A stretch of DNA of 64,000 bases from Atrichornis clamosus (Eukaryota > Chordata > Aves > Passeriformes > Menuridae): NCBI GenBank assembly GCA_013400975.1, contig WBMZ01008987.1:159670-223669 (forward strand). Direction: 5' to 3'. Below the pieces are notes generated by a model that made no database searches, had not been told where the DNA came from, and saw only the letters and a list, made by a program, of their open reading frames with translations. The number at the start of each line of letters is the position of its first letter. Position 1 is the first letter of the stretch. Positions 27,797-42,716 of the stretch are shown here, piece by piece. The position numbers and the translations under genes were made by a program.

Positions 27797-30700
27797 TCTG
27801 AACTCTGTTCTTTTCCAGAAAGGGACGAGTAGGCTGCATCAATACAGCACTCCAGTGCCTTTGCTGATGGCATTGTGGAAAACATTTTCAATACTAAGAA
27901 CACTTCTAGGCACTGCAGGGGTCTTCCATTCAGCAGGATGGACAGGCCAGGCATGAGAAGCAGAATTCACAGGTGGATTTCTATGAGGGTCCACACACAG
28001 GAACAAAGCTGCAGCCATCTTCCTGCAGGACACGCTTACAAGCTCAGGATGTGTCCAGACATACTTCTAAAAATCCAGTCTACTTTTTAAGGGGGGGAAA
28101 AACAGAACTACTGTTTGTGGGTGCAATATGCAAAAAGACAGGTGGGGCTAGAGCTGCAGGTCCTTCTAAGGCCTTAGTCTTATAGAAAATTGAGATAACA
28201 GTTTTTGAAATGAATGCACGCCTCTAACTCCTGCTGCTGCTGCTCAGTAACATCTAATATGTGAGGGATAAAATAGCTGTACCAAAAGCTGAGACTAAGT
28301 GCTTGAAGAGCCACTGCCCCAGAGAAATAGAAAGGATATTTCCCTAAGGAGAATTACTCAGCTGTGTATTTTATAGAACAAGTCATGTTGAAGGAGAGAT
28401 AGGATAATTGCATTGATTGTTAGTAGGTGATAATTAATTCTGTAGAGAAATACATTTGGTTTCCTGAAGTCTAGAATAGGATGGAAACTCTTCATTTTGT
28501 AATGAGAAAATAACTGTGTTTTGCTGCCAGCACAAGAAGCGGCAATGTCTCCCTTTTAACATTCTTAAGGTACCTACAGGAAGGCAGCACAATGAGTGAT
28601 GTTAAAACAGGAGTTCTGTGGTGTGACTGAATGCCAGAAAATCACACATATGACATGTATTTCCAAAAAGGATAAAGTAAAAAGGGACCAGAGAAAAAGA
28701 ACACCATGTTCTTGAACAGACCTTTAAAATAAATATTCAAATGGAAAAATGTGAAAGCCAAAATTGCAGCTTGACTTCTCTATGAAGGGTTAGGAAATAG
28801 AACATAGAAGGGGGAGAAATATTTTTCAATGGTATTTGAACAGTATTTAGAATGGATAGGACTTACAAAAATAATTTACACTGCAACCTCTCAGAAGTTA
28901 GATTCTTTTATTCCGAAACCAAAAAAAACCAGCTTGTGGCATCTTTGTATCTATTCCTTGGATGATGTGCTGACCACTGATTTTAGTCTCTGAGAAAAGA
29001 TCTTAGGTACATGCGAGTAAAGCAAACAAGCCAAAGTTCAATAAACATGGGTCCACATGTTCGTATAAAATTTGTAGGTGTCTTCAAACAGAAAACTTTT
29101 CAAAGTCAGTTTTCAAGAATGTGCAGAAGAAAGATCAAATGCTACTAAAAATTATATTATAAAGCTTAATGTACCTATAACAATTGATTGCCAAAGAGTT
29201 ATAATCTTACCCCTGAAATATTGATAGCAGTCAATTCCATTGATCTTCAGTAAACTGCATGATGTTGAAATGTTTGTAGTAATTTTTCTGGACAGGGAAA
29301 AGTCCAAGGGCAACACCCCCAGCTTCTTGAAGATGACAAGATCATTTCTTTGAAGCTTTTACATTCCCGAAAGAGAAAGTTGAAAGAAATCTTTTCTTCC
29401 CAAGAGTGATAATGTTACTAGACATATGAACTATTCCCTGATTCAGAAAGAGAATCCAAGAACTTCACAGACTTCGGAAAGATGCCAAAAAAATTTAAAA
29501 AGAATTTGTCTACTAAGTTCAGGAAAAGGTCTTCAGATAAGGAATATCCACACCAGAGAACTAAAGAAGGACACCCAGTTGCACAGAGAAGGAATATCAT
29601 AAACAATCAGGAATCTCATAGTTGACCTTCCTTTACATGAATTCAGCTTTTTAGATGTATCAAACAGTGGAAAAAGGGAATGTACAATCATGCTACTAAG
29701 GGGCAGTCTAACATCAGAAGAGATTGCTGAATAACTGAAGTTTTCTAGGAAGTTTAAGGCTTCTCATGTCAGCTTACCCACAGCTCATGACAAATTACAA
29801 TCTTATGTGACACTGCCTTGAAAGTTTTTAAATACAACAACTGCAAGTTGTACAGCACCATGGTGTGGTCGGCAGAACTTATTTAGTAAACAGGTACAGT
29901 AATTACAGCACCATGGACTAATGTTTTTTATTACTATGGCCTGAAAAATTTAAGAAAAACCAAATTATTTCTCCCGCACAAGAACAATGAAAGGAAAAGC
30001 TATGACATTTTCTTTTTACTCTGTAGAATTTTTTAGTGTTGTCTTCAATATTCCTGGTAATGGAAGTGTAACTCAGTACAAGAAGAAAAAGCAAAGAAAT
30101 ACTTGTATTTCTCTAAGTGTATATTGTTTAAGTCTCTACACTCCATAAGACATGTTGCACTTGCCCTTATTTGAAAGTGCATTTTCTTCAGTTTACAACA
30201 CCTGTACTGAAAAATAAAGTTACAAGTCTTGCTGAGAATGACTTGGCTACATACACTGCCTGGCTAAGAGTAACCCCTAATTCATCACTGTTCAACTTGG
30301 ACTCAGTGCACAAAAAGTAATGCCTTAATTTGCAACTCTCTTAGTCACTACAGTTTCTGATAGCTGATTTAATTTACTGCCCATACTACTTTCAAGTTGC
30401 TGACTTTTTCTCCAAAACAGGAGGACAGCTTACCCGATTTGTGTCCGGCCAACAAACCAACTTTGCTTTCATCTGCCACTGGAGAAATAAAAGAAAAGAC
30501 ACAAAGATCAGAAACTTATTTAAATTCACAAGCCTTTGAAACACTATCAAATTATTTCAGATACAGCATCCTGAATCTTTAAATTATAATAATCTGAAAA
30601 AAGTGCCTTTCTTTACCTAATCCACATGGGGTGCTTCAAAGTCCAAATATCTGAATCAAAGCCCTCTGAAACCAATAAAAGGACTACCAGCAGTCCTTGT

Positions 30701-33700
30701 GGGTTACAGATCAGGACCTCAGCACTTACACACTCAAAACTGAGTTGTCAGAAGAGCAATTGCACTTGTAAATAACTCATCTTGCCAGACAAATCACAGG
30801 GCGTAGGAGAGTTGTAACATTTTCAGATCAAAGACCTCAATTGCAAAAAGAATCCAGATGTGGAAACCCTCCCATCTGCAAGACATCTCACTGACTCATG
30901 GGAACTTCTGCAGATAATAAGGTCTCCCAAAGCCTGAACTTTTTCTAAAGCTTATGCATCTTATTTTATTTTTCCTATAAATTGTAACTTTGTAGTATTT
31001 CACAACATATTATAAAGAAAGATGTTTGCAGTAGCAACAGTTTGCAGACAGAGTAGTGGAGGAACAAATTCTGAATGTAACAGAAATTGTAACTTCTGTT
31101 CAGTAACTTTACTTCAGTTTATTATCATTTATCTCAAGAAACTAATTAAAATACTATCCCGGAGGGCTGAGGGGAAGAACCAATCACCATTTTAAAAAAT
31201 GAATTCTATGCAAAGAAATTGTGGTAATGTAATATTAGGGATGATAAAACAAGAACAGGAAATGAATGTTAAGGTTGAAAGCTTATCCTTCAACTCCGCC
31301 TGCCCAAGCACTCCCTTATAACTCACCTTAAAACGTAATCTCTTTAAATGATAAAATAAATTGTCAAGTTATACCAAAAATGCCGTAAACGCAAGCTTAA
31401 ACAAGCTTTGTAGAGCGGCCACTATATAAAGTTTACATAGAGGGTTATCTGCAATGATACAAGAACCTGCTATTTTCTACCCAGGGAAGAGCAATACAGC
31501 ACTTACCAACATTACTGGGAAAATAATCACAATAAATATTTTCTTATATTGCCTCCCCACTCCACTTTTAGGGAAACTTTTACCTTCAAAAATCAATATC
31601 AGATTCAGGACTGAGATTCACAACTGGAATCATGAATCCACAAATGACCACTGTACCTCTTCTCCACTTTTGTGATCTAATTGTCACCTGATTATCAGTA
31701 AGTTGACATTGTGTAGGGTTTTTATGGGACGCAGATGCTCATAAAGATAGATTAATACTGTCTGCAGCATTATGTAGAGATTCTGCTAAACAAAATAGCA
31801 ATGGGACTAGCCAAAATTAGAAGTGCAACCAAAACTTAAGGCTCTTCTGCACTCCTTGACCTTTAACCTTTTCTCTTGTCCCTGGAAATGGTAACTATTT
31901 AACTCCTTCCTATGCAGTTTGATCCTATAATGCAAAATGACTGGACAAGGCTTTACTGCAAAGATAGTTCAAACTCCTTTTCCTCATCCCTCCCCCCAAA
32001 TTTATCTCTAAGCAAAACAACTGTGTAAAACTTTGGTTCTAAAGGTTAGTGTTTTGACAAGTTATGATTGTGTGAAAACAAGGGATTATAATGCAAACTG
32101 ATTCGCAACCTTAATTATAGCAGTCACTCATGGCAACCAGTATAATGTATGATAATGACTTAGAGTAGGTAATGTTACAGTACGTAGGAACTTTACAAAA
32201 AAAAAAAAACCAAAACCCAAGGTTCACAGTACTTTTTTAAAACCATGCTGATGACTTGGTTTGCCTGAAACTAAGTTTTACATTATTAAAAGGGATAAAT
32301 CCATTTAACTTAATCATACTTTACACACCAGCTTCACACACAGAAATTATATTTTAATACTGGAGGGAAAAAAAGAATAATAAAATGATTAGAAAATGAA
32401 AAATAATCTTACCAAAATACAAGGTTAGCATTATGAGTTTAAGCACACACACGCACAAAAACTGAGAAATGCAAATATTAAAGTTTTATATCAAAGTTTG
32501 AGCAAAATATGTGTGCGCCTCCACAGGGTAATTTTCATTTCATGGGTTATTACGCTTCGGCAGTGCCTTCTAGGCTGGCCATCTTTCACTAGGCTGAACA
32601 GGAGTGGCATAGACAAGTCCATTGGATAAGAATCCCATTCCTTCCCTTGTTTCCTCTGGAAACAAGAAGACAATAGGGAAAAAAAAGGCTAAAAGGAGAT
32701 AAATGCTTCATATGTCACGGCTGTAACTAAAGATTTCATTTAGGAAGTACATAGGACATCCTATTCCACAAAATATCTTTTGAAAACATTTCTCTGCACG
32801 TTGTTAAAAATTGATGCAAACATTCAGTTATGACAAAAATAGTCTTTCTCTAGCTAGTCCTCGGCCTTTCAAAAAAAGCAAGAACTAGGTGGAAATTTAT
32901 TTTCTATGATTCTACTAGTGTTGGCATGTCTTCACCTGGAAGATTTTAAACAAGCTAAAAATACCATCTGCTCTTAAAATTCAAGTAAAAAGAAAATATA
33001 ATTATTTTTATATTGCAACATCAAAAAGTAATTACATTGCAAATAACTGAAAAATTTCAGCTCAAGAAGATCACACTTGGGGATCTTCACAGACTGTAAC
33101 TATTTTCATGAAGACACTAGAATTACTGTATATTCTTGAGCTAGAATTATTAAATGCATAACATCTCAAAAAAAAAAAAAAAAAGAAACCACCTAATTTG
33201 TGGACTGTGAAGAAACAACTCAAACAAAAATCTTGGAAGGATTCATGCAAGGGAGTAAATACATTCACAAACAAGCAGACACTTCTCCTTAACTTGTGAA
33301 TCAAACAAATACTTCACATTTTGAAATGTCTCTGGAACTCCAGAGGATGTTAGTTCATGCAGTTATTAATGTTTGTCCATAGAAAACATGCCAGCTCTTT
33401 TAAAGTAACATCTATTATTTAGGAACCACATTTTCACCACAGAAACCAGTTATGCATTCATTTTCAGTACTCAAAGTAATTGCTGAAATAAAAGATGAAA
33501 GAAGTTCTACAGCTATTTAATAAAAAACATGGACATTTGGGGGGCTAGCTAGACCACAGATTATAAAAAATGGAATATTACTAAACCAAGAAAATCTGCC
33601 CAGTTGATAGCAAACAACAGACACTTTTTGGGTTTTTTTAAACCATGCCAACAACCACTAGAGATGGTAAAATCCCCCAACCCTTTATGCCATGAATATC

Positions 33701-36700
33701 ATTAGCATTTCCTATGGTAATATTCTGGAGTGTCATTTTGCTTCAAGAAAATAAGTAGTATTGTTTAACAATGTAAAAGTACCCCACATGCATTCATGTC
33801 CTTCCACATGTTTTGATTGCCATTTCTGTGCCCTGCTCAAGATAACTAAGGTAGCCATTTCATTTGAATTGCATGACTTTCAACAGTTTAGTACACAATA
33901 ACCTACTGTACTTCTCAAAGTTTGTGTCAAATACAATCCAGGCTTACGTACAGGTCAACAATCTAGTCCCAAACTATGGTTTAGAGAAGCACAAATCAAT
34001 GCTGCTGCCAATTGTGATAACCAATTTCCCTCCTTTGCCCAGTTCAATTGCTGAACCATTACATTATTTTTCCCCAAAACAAGGAGTTACTACCATTGAC
34101 AAGATACAGGGTACTACTATTCAATTTGAGTGAGTCTTTTCTGAAGGATCAGTTTTGCACATTGACTAAGAGCTACTAGAAAAATCTTCTAAACATGTGA
34201 AAGTCACTTGTGTTTCTGCTGGAAAAGCTGACACGTACCTTTGAAGACCAGCTGCAGTTCTGCACTCAGAAAAGAAGCAAACAAGGATTAAAATTACAAT
34301 TAATGGGAAATAATAATATAAGACACTGAAACATCACAGAATTTCCTAGAAAACAAATTTCCTGACACCTTTATTAGTTAATAGGAAGTGAAATACAAAA
34401 TTTCTTATTGTATGTGAATCAGTTGACGAGGGCTGTATTCTAAAGCCTCATATGTAAACCATGCCTCTGTTGTTTTCAGAATCCATCAGTTTCTATGGCA
34501 TAAAAAATGATAATAAAGTAAAGCCTCCAATGGGCCACTGTTTTTTCCTGGTGAACTGTATCCTTACCCAGCCCTTTCATCACAGTGAAGACAGCGCATC
34601 ATCAATTAGTTTTAGTCAGTGATTGTGCCAAGGACATAATCCTCCTGCCATTTTTATTTTCTTGGTGAAGCGTTTTCCCATCTAGGAGTGGCATAAATCA
34701 CTTGGAGAACTGGTGTCAATTGTTGTCTCACAATCACTACTTAGAAAATGCTGCTTCCTGTTCCAGGTTTGCCCTGAAGTACTACATACAGACCACAGGC
34801 TAAAATCTACAGCAGCAATAAAATGTATGTATCAGGAAGGGTAAACTTGCAGTGTCTTAAAATATTTTCCTTCAATAATTCCCTCTCCTCACATCTCTAG
34901 TTACAGTGAAGCATCACATGAGGGCATGTGTTCTGGGGTCACCTAGATTTCCACCAGCTACTCATTCTCATTCTTGAAGCATTAGGAATCCTTAATAGAT
35001 TTCTGTTCACTTCAGTGTTGAAAAGCACTAAGACTACCAAAAGGCTTGCACAGGGCCAGGGAAAAATTATACTTATGCAGTTAAAAAAAAAAAAGGTAAA
35101 CCTTTTCCAAAATGGCATCTAACACAACATTTCGGATGCCCTGTTCAGCACATTCAAAGACAGGAATAAATCACATCCAAACCAAGATTCTGGATTCTTT
35201 TTCTTTCCTGTACAAGGTTTTCTCTAATTAGATTTTTCAGAACAATTTTGTTAGAACCGATTTAATACTTCAATTCAATTGTATTCAGAGAAGATCCCCA
35301 AGGGATACATCTTGTGTGCCAGCACATGAGAATGAAAATGCTTAAGCTTGCATTTGCTATTACTACTACTTCTTGAAGAACCAGCAGTACCGTTGATGCT
35401 GTCGACTGGGCACATTTAGCTTTAAATGGAAGTTTTTTCTCCTGGCAGAAAATAACATTGTTTTACAATTTCCCAGCCAGCATGATAAAAATTTCTTCAC
35501 TTTCTTGTAGGGCCACAACTACTCATTCTTGAAGGTTACACTGTTAATTGAGGCCATCACGGCTTCTTTTACACTTTTGTTGTCTTTTCTAATCCTCTCT
35601 CACCTCTGTTCCAGAGAAGCCATAGCAGGCTAAAACTCCCCCGCTACACATCTTCTGCATGTCATTAACACTTCTTCCCAACTCCTGGGGTTAAACTGCA
35701 AGTTCCTAATGTAATCTGTCATTCACTGATTGAAAACATTGATAGGGAACAGATTTAAGACAAAGTTTAGAGAACATATTTATACCAGTGTTCTTACAAG
35801 TTGCTTGATTATCATCTTTACTTTCTTTCTTATAGTAGCTATACATTAACTTAATTGCCATTTTCTCCCCCAACACATTACTAATCTAACTGCATTAACA
35901 GATCAACTCACTTCAAACTTACACTAAAGCAGACTAAGAAAACATCACTTCAAGCACGTGTTACCATTTTCTCAGCTGTGTCACCATCACAGCTCATACA
36001 ATGCTCTCAGTCTGCTCCACAAAAAACTTCCTTGAGTCCTACACGATTTCTACAAAACCAGTCCAAAAAGCTGATGTTCTCTTTTGCCCACTTCTGCCTT
36101 TATGCCACAACTCACCATCCCCCTCAACTGCATCACGGCAGATTTGGTATAAAACTGAGTAATAAAATTAGCCTTGTTAAAAGCATCTCTTTTCATACAG
36201 AATAAACCTAATTTCAGTTCATTTCAATTCAGTTGACAGTGTCCCTATCACTTCAGAAATGATTTTGTTTCATTCCCTACTTAGAGATCTTACAAACAGA
36301 AATTTGGAAGTCATTTAAACTAAGAAAACTACATTGTGTTCATTTGTAAAAATTGATTCTGCAGAGTAGCCTCAGAAAATGTACATCTAATTTGACAGTA
36401 CTAGTAAGCTACTCATGACATAGGTTAGAAGAATGTTAAAATCTCTCTTGGCCCTTGATCCTGAAGACAATCACAGCTATAAAGCAATATAGTTTTCCCT
36501 AAACTCATGACATTTTTGCTTTTGAAAAGTCTTTCTCTTCAAAAGATGATTTGTTAAATTAATCTTGTAAGCCAGTAACATTCAAAAGACTCTTAGAATT
36601 CTGATCCATCTTCTCCATTTCCTCATTAATGTCCTAACAAACCTAAATAGCTCCTAAATGCAGTTCTGAAATTGGTTTCAAGTCAAAGCAACCAAATAAA

Positions 36701-39700
36701 CGTATTCCATACATACAACATGGTTAACAAAACAATGATTTTAAAATACCAAATCACTTTTTGTCCCACTAATACCATAACTCTCACTAGGGATTTTCCA
36801 AATGTATTCTTTTAATTGTATCTAAATCAAAACATTGCTTGAAAGAGCAATCTCCATTAGCTCTGTCTGGTCCTCATTTGGCTATGTTTTGAGATATTTA
36901 TTTCAGTATACAAAAATTATGCTCAGAGTAGCAATAATCGGGTTCAGAGCAAACCATGAAGCAGCTAACAGCATTCTGATTGCATTTTCCACATCCTTCT
37001 GGATATGGGACATGGGCTTCCCTTTGTTTTGAGGCATTTCAAAAGTATGAACTGTAATTAAAGGTACTCCTCCACTAACAAATAAAATAGCATTTAGTTA
37101 AATACTGGCTTCCTTGCAGAATACTCCATACCTTATACCTTGCACATTTACTTGCAAATTATTCCTAAATAAATAAGTTGGCCAATATTTTAATAAATAT
37201 GCCCCAAGGTTAAGGGACTCCAAGTATGTCTAATGACGTTTTAGCAAACAATATTTCACTCACATTTAAAATCAAGTAAAGGATGTATCCATTTCTTCAG
37301 GCTATGGAATTTAATCAGTTAAAATGTATGAGTTTTTGCCTTTGATGGGGAAAAGAAGAGGGAATTAAGTAGCACCTTGGGATAGTGGTCATGGGTTATT
37401 ATAGCAACATCCTCAAATATAAATCTACGCAGTACTTTGCCTGAATTGATACACAACAAAATTGTTATATATTCATATGATTCAATTTCATGTTGCTTCA
37501 GGTGAAAACAAGCCACACTTTCATGTGTTTGCATACAATTCCCATGGCTGTAGTTTTTACAGTACATTTATGCACAGCCTAAATCACCCCTGTGCATAAA
37601 GATTTACGGAAAGTAAGGGTGTTGGAGATAGATAATAAAATACCTCCTTTCCTTTAGTTTTCATAGAGCACACCTTCCAACACAACATTAAAAAACAATT
37701 TCACATTATTAAAAAGGTAATTTTTGTAACGTTATAGTTAAAAGAACAAGAACTATTGAAAATATATTCTGATGAAATATTATACACAAATTCTTCTCTA
37801 GAAAATTGCAATAATGTAAGGGAAAATTTGTGTGCATAGAAGGTTGTTAAAAGAAAGGAAAAATCATCTTTCCAATTACTTATTTAGAAGCTATTGATTT
37901 CTTAATTTTCATTCTGCCATTAAGTTCCAAAAAAAGTGCTCCAGTTCAGTGGGAAGGGACAACACAACATTTATTTCTACCTTTTTTTTTTCTTTTTGAT
38001 TTTGTTTTGCTTAATTTTAACACTATGCTATAAGCACAAGCCCAAGCTTGGCATGCATTCCAGCTGTGGTCAGTACAGGCACACACCCTAAGTCAGACTT
38101 TGTTTGGCCCCGCACAAATTCTTGAAGTCACAGTTATAAGAAAGATCTCTGCTAACATATGGATGACCATATTTGAAGAACAACAACAACAAGAAAAAAG
38201 CAACTGAGGAGATGTGTGAGGTGCCAGGCTCAGTATAAGAAAACAGGGGGCTGTACTCTTTTTATCACCATCAGTTCAAAATAAAAGTAGGCAAGAAGTA
38301 TATACTATAAGACACAGGATATGAACCCTGCCAGTGATCCAGAAAGTGCTGTCATTATCTCAACACAGCAGCAGGGAAGAACATTAAGACTTACAGCTGA
38401 CATGGAACTAATCTGAAGCCTATTACGCTGAATGAAGCTGTAAATTTTGAGAAGCATTTGATCACTGTGGAAATGGTAGATGCTAAAACAGGGAATCAGT
38501 CACCCTGCCTCCATACATTCTGCACAAGGACATATGTACATATGAGGCAACTTCAGCTTGTATCTGCAAAACCAAAAAAATTATCACTACCATTAGATGT
38601 GCCTTTTTGTATTTTTAAAAATTTCTACAATAGTAACTCAGTAACTCACACACACCACTCATTTTTTAAAGTAGGTTCAAGCAAAAACTAACTCATCTGG
38701 AAATAAATTGAGTTCTTGAAACACACCAACTTCAGACAATGCTACTTTTGGATTCATGATGTGAATTTGGCAGTTCAGACTTGTGTCAGTTCATAGTACT
38801 TATGGCACGATAGTCCAAACAACCAGGTGGCAGCAGTTCATGCCCTCTGCTCCTGTCCAGCTGCCCAACCAACAGTACATAAATGCCCCAAGTGTCAATA
38901 AATTAAATTCCAGCTGCCCCACTGGCAAGTAACCTACAACTGCATGCGTCAAGTTCCTTTCATTGCAGAATTTGACAACAACAAATGGATGAAACATGTT
39001 AGCAGTACTGAACACTTTTTCGTCACCCATCCTTATTAAGCACTCTAAGGTTTCTGGGCCTAAATATATATAAAACAGAAAAAGTAAACTTAAATGTTAA
39101 ATGGGTTTCCATTGTGAACCTATGTAATTATAGACTAGTCTTTACTTAACAGATTTGCCTCTTGTGTATACATCAGCCAGGAAAACCCTTACTATAAAAT
39201 TTCACTAGTTCCCTAATTTAATGAAGTTATTATTTTCACATAAGGTTCACAATTCATAGTAATATCTGTATTTTGTTGTGCTTAAAATTTTCTGCTACCT
39301 CTCCTTGACAATCCTTCAGATGGCGATGCCATTTTGCAATCCACGCCTTTGTAACCTTATGATTAGGCAATGGATGCATTATACACATTTCAAGGTGAAG
39401 CAGAATGTTTCCTAAGTGAGTCGCAGTACAGATTTATGCCCTGTATTACACCAATTCTCTTGTCTACTGATTTAATGATGTTATTCTTGTTCTCTACAAC
39501 CAATCTCTGGGTGGTTTCAACGATTTGCGGAGATTCATGATTCAGAGACAACTTGGTTTAAAAAGAAAGAAACAGCATCTAAATCTCATGTTCTAAGGTT
39601 TCACAGCTCTCCTCCTGGACTCCAATTCTGGGGGTTTTTTCTGTTCATAATGTTAGATTTATTTTTGAAGGGACTGGCAGAACTTGAGAAAAAAAGAAAA

Positions 39701-40657
39701 GTTATAAGTGTACAGCATCCCATGACTACTGGAAAAATAAGGCCTAGCACTTTTCAGAGAGAGGACACCTCCTCTTTGTTACTAAATTTGCTGAAGATGA
39801 AGACAGCACTTCCTTTTTTTTTCAGCAAACAGTGCACTGAAATAAATGATGGGTACACAGCTGCATGTTGGGATGAAAAGTTACTATGGGTCATGATTGC
39901 AATTAAGTAAGAAGCAAGCAAAAATAAAATAAGAAATAATTTTCCTTTACCAAATATCCATCTTGGAATGTGAATTATATGAATGCTCTTATTTGGAAGC
40001 ACATTTTTTATACCAAACTATTGGGATTTTATTTGTTTTAGAAGCACTTTATGTTGCAGTTACTTCACTTGAGATTTTCACGTTTCTTTTCTGTTTCCCC
40101 TTCTAGACAGCAGCTTCTGCTCAAAATCTTTTCAAAAGGTGGCAAAACAAATGTAGTACTTCACTGCTTGCTGGAGTATGACTGTAAAAGGCCCTAGTTT
40201 TCATCATCCTCAGTTTCATTATTTGCCGAACTATGTGCAAGGAATTTTACTTCATCTATTGTTATTTATAAAACAATATGGTGCAGATCTTTCATAGTCC
40301 CTCCAGTTCCTTACACGACTGTCTCAAGTAATAGATTTACCTTCACATAGGTGACTCCAATCAGACTGGTTATTAGCCCTTTTATTTTTTACTTTTATAA
40401 CAGAGGCAGCATTTTCAACAGCTACCTTCTACAGGCAATGATTTTTGAACAATCTAAAGGACATATTTGTATTCAATTTTTATTTTATTTTTGCACCCAA
40501 TTTTTTTCAGTTTTTAGCCATACGATTCAGTGACTCATATACATTCCGAAACGATTGCTTCTGGGTGTCAAGAGCAGATTGTGTCTAGAATTTAAAGTAT
40601 GAGTTACCTGACAGTTCTGAATATGCTCTCAACCACACTCCATTGCCTAATTTTACA

Positions 40658-40715
40658 CTGGTGAGCATTCTTTCTAGTGCATTCTAGCATTTTCTGGTGA
40701 GCATTCTTACTAGTG
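40658..40715. repeat. Direct repeat with 36-bp period
   Basis: 'ctggtgagcattctttctag' recurs 36 bp later as 'ctggtgagcattcttactag', each followed by 'tg'. There is one mismatch over 22 bp. It looks like a small local duplication in the long intron. Confidence 0.88.
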
Positions 40716-41118
40716 ACTTCTGTGGGAGCTGGAAGTAAACCTTTCTAAAGGACAACTCAATAAAGCTGAACAGTCATTTTTCTAGTAGACTACATACAAT
40801 ATATGTTTTGACTCAAGTCTGTAAACTCCATTTTTTGAGGAGCATTTCCATTCTTAAAAAATACCTAATCCATTACTCTTCATCACAACAGTGAAATAGA
40901 ACAGCAAAAGAACCAGTTTCTGGCCTGGTCATGCAGTAGTGTTAAAATTCTACTTTAAGATAGCTCTTACATTAATTCATATCCATTCTTATACTGCATT
41001 AATAACTGTCTGGCTTTCCTTACATGCTGTTAGAGGAGTACACACATTTAATATTATATTAAAATATTCCATTAAGATGACAATAAAAATCAACAACACA
41101 AAACCTAAAACCAATCTG

Positions 41119-41259
41119 GAACATTTCAGGAAAAAAAAAAAAACCTGCAAGGTAACAAAGTAACAAACCTTGAAACTTTACATGAAATTNGAACATTTCA
41201 GGAAAAAAAAAAACCCCTGCAAGGTAACAAAGAGTTACCTTGAAACTTTACATGAAATT
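41119..41259. repeat. Near-identical ~70-bp direct copies flanking a single N (probable assembly join)
   Basis: Copy 1 (41119-41189, 71 bp) and copy 2 (41191-41259, 69 bp) both start 'gaacatttcagg' and both end 'ttgaaactttacatgaaatt'. One N at 41190 lies exactly between them. They differ only in the length of an A/C homopolymer run and in a few bases near 'ggtaacaaag'. The position of the N makes an unmerged overlap between two contigs the likeliest explanation. A real tandem duplication that stalled the assembler is the alternative. Confidence 0.85.
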
Positions 41260-42120
41260 AATAATTTTCTTTTAATGGTGTACAAAATGTGATCCAACAA
41301 AGCACATAAATCTATAACTAAAGACATCCTAACGGTAGATCTTGAAGTTTCCCCATCAACACTGGAATTTGAAAAAAACAACAGATAAAGATCGAGTGCT
41401 GTAAGGAATAATTACAAGGAAAAAGAAAACCAAATAAGGTTTTCTTTGAGACGTAAGAACCTTGCAAATTTTTTTCCTGAACCCTCATTAAAACATGGCT
41501 TTGTTTTCAGCTGCAATAAAACTTCAATATTCCACCTGCAAATGCTTTCCCAGTATTGAAAGAACCTTTTACTTTCTTCTTCACCTCCCTGCAAGATTTC
41601 CTGCACAATGCTGATAGGTAGAGAACCATAACCTTACAGTCCTCAAGCATTTATAAAGATCTACTCTTACACTTCGATTGCCTGTGTTTGTCATTGTCAA
41701 TGAAGAAACAAACAACTTGTGTTGGGAATGTTACCCTTTGTCCAGTGTAGTTTAACAATCATTTATATTCTATAGAAGAAATTACTTTTGTGATTGTAGG
41801 TTTTGCTATATATTTCAGACATACAAAACTTGTACAGCAATTCCTTCTGCTCATTTTTCCATCATTCCCTCCTTTCCTTGGCTAAGATGTCAATACAATG
41901 GGCCTTTACAAAAAAAACAACCAAACCTTCTTCAGCTTCAATAAAAAGGGTACTTGCAAATAGATGCTAGAGGAGGCTGACCATTGTCCCCATCACTACA
42001 GCTCCTCTGCAGAACTTACTCCCTGATGTTAGCGATAAAGAAAGAAAAGCAAGAAACAGAGATGGTGCAGACGGGCTAAGGCTAAAAAGTTGACCTATAT
42101 GTCACCCCACCCCTTCTTAC

Positions 42121-42236
42121 CCAGATCCATGCTTTTTGAGGCTTTCAGATTAATTGATTCAGACTGCTTGGCTGGTGTCAAAGATCTGAAGTTGATGTGC
42201 TGATCTGTTAAACGCATTGCTGAATTTACGAGAGGG
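42121..42236 (-). CDS. PARD3B: PARD3B exon: 'DQHINFRS...SKSMDL' segment
   Basis: This 116-bp exon enters in phase 2 and leaves after one base. The acceptor has a long pyrimidine run, tttttttctccctacag|C, and the donor is CTGG|gtaaga. It encodes 'PLVNSAMRLTDQHINFRSL' and then 'TPAKQSESINLKASKSMDL'. The strings DQHINFRS, SINLKASKSMDL and the preceding S (split AG|C codon) match PARD3B closely, and PARD3 has the related KSKSMDL. The K-x-S-K-S-M basic/serine motif resembles a kinase or 14-3-3 type site, but no function can be shown here. The next exon recognised is 41.1 kb away at 818-1024. The phases fit (G|AC, Asp), giving [12 protein letters not shown]. Confidence 0.96.
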
Positions 42237-42671
42237 CTGTAGGGAGAAAAAAAAAAAGTTATGTAAAATATTAAGGTACCAGTTCAAACCACAAGTGAAC
42301 TAATTAAAGAATGCACAAATATACATGTGTTTCTTCCTCCAGTGCTTACAGAATGCATTTTTAAAATCAGATATTGATCCTCAACTTCCTTTTCTGGGAC
42401 TTTAACACCTTCAGCCACTTGGTTTTCCATTACAGATGGAAACATAAATGTAAATTATTAGTAATAACTTTTTTTTCATTTTGCTAGTTCTATCTATCCA
42501 CTGCATATCCAAATAACATGCTACAGAATGTTGGAGAAATACTGACGACGTACCCCGATCAATTCTACTTCATCTGCTAATAAAAAATTATTTTATAGCC
42601 TTGCACCATTTAGGCAGAGGCTGGAGGTCTTTATGGAGTGTGCTACAACTTTAAAGAATTCCAGGGTATCA

Positions 42672-42716
42672 TGGTTTGGTTGTTTTGGTTTTTATTTTGT
42701 TTTGGTCTTTTTTGTC
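42672..42716. repeat. T/G-rich low-complexity patch
   Basis: This is a short run built from ggtttggttgttttggtt and ttgttttggtctttttt, similar in composition to the tract at 16988-17079. Confidence 0.8.
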
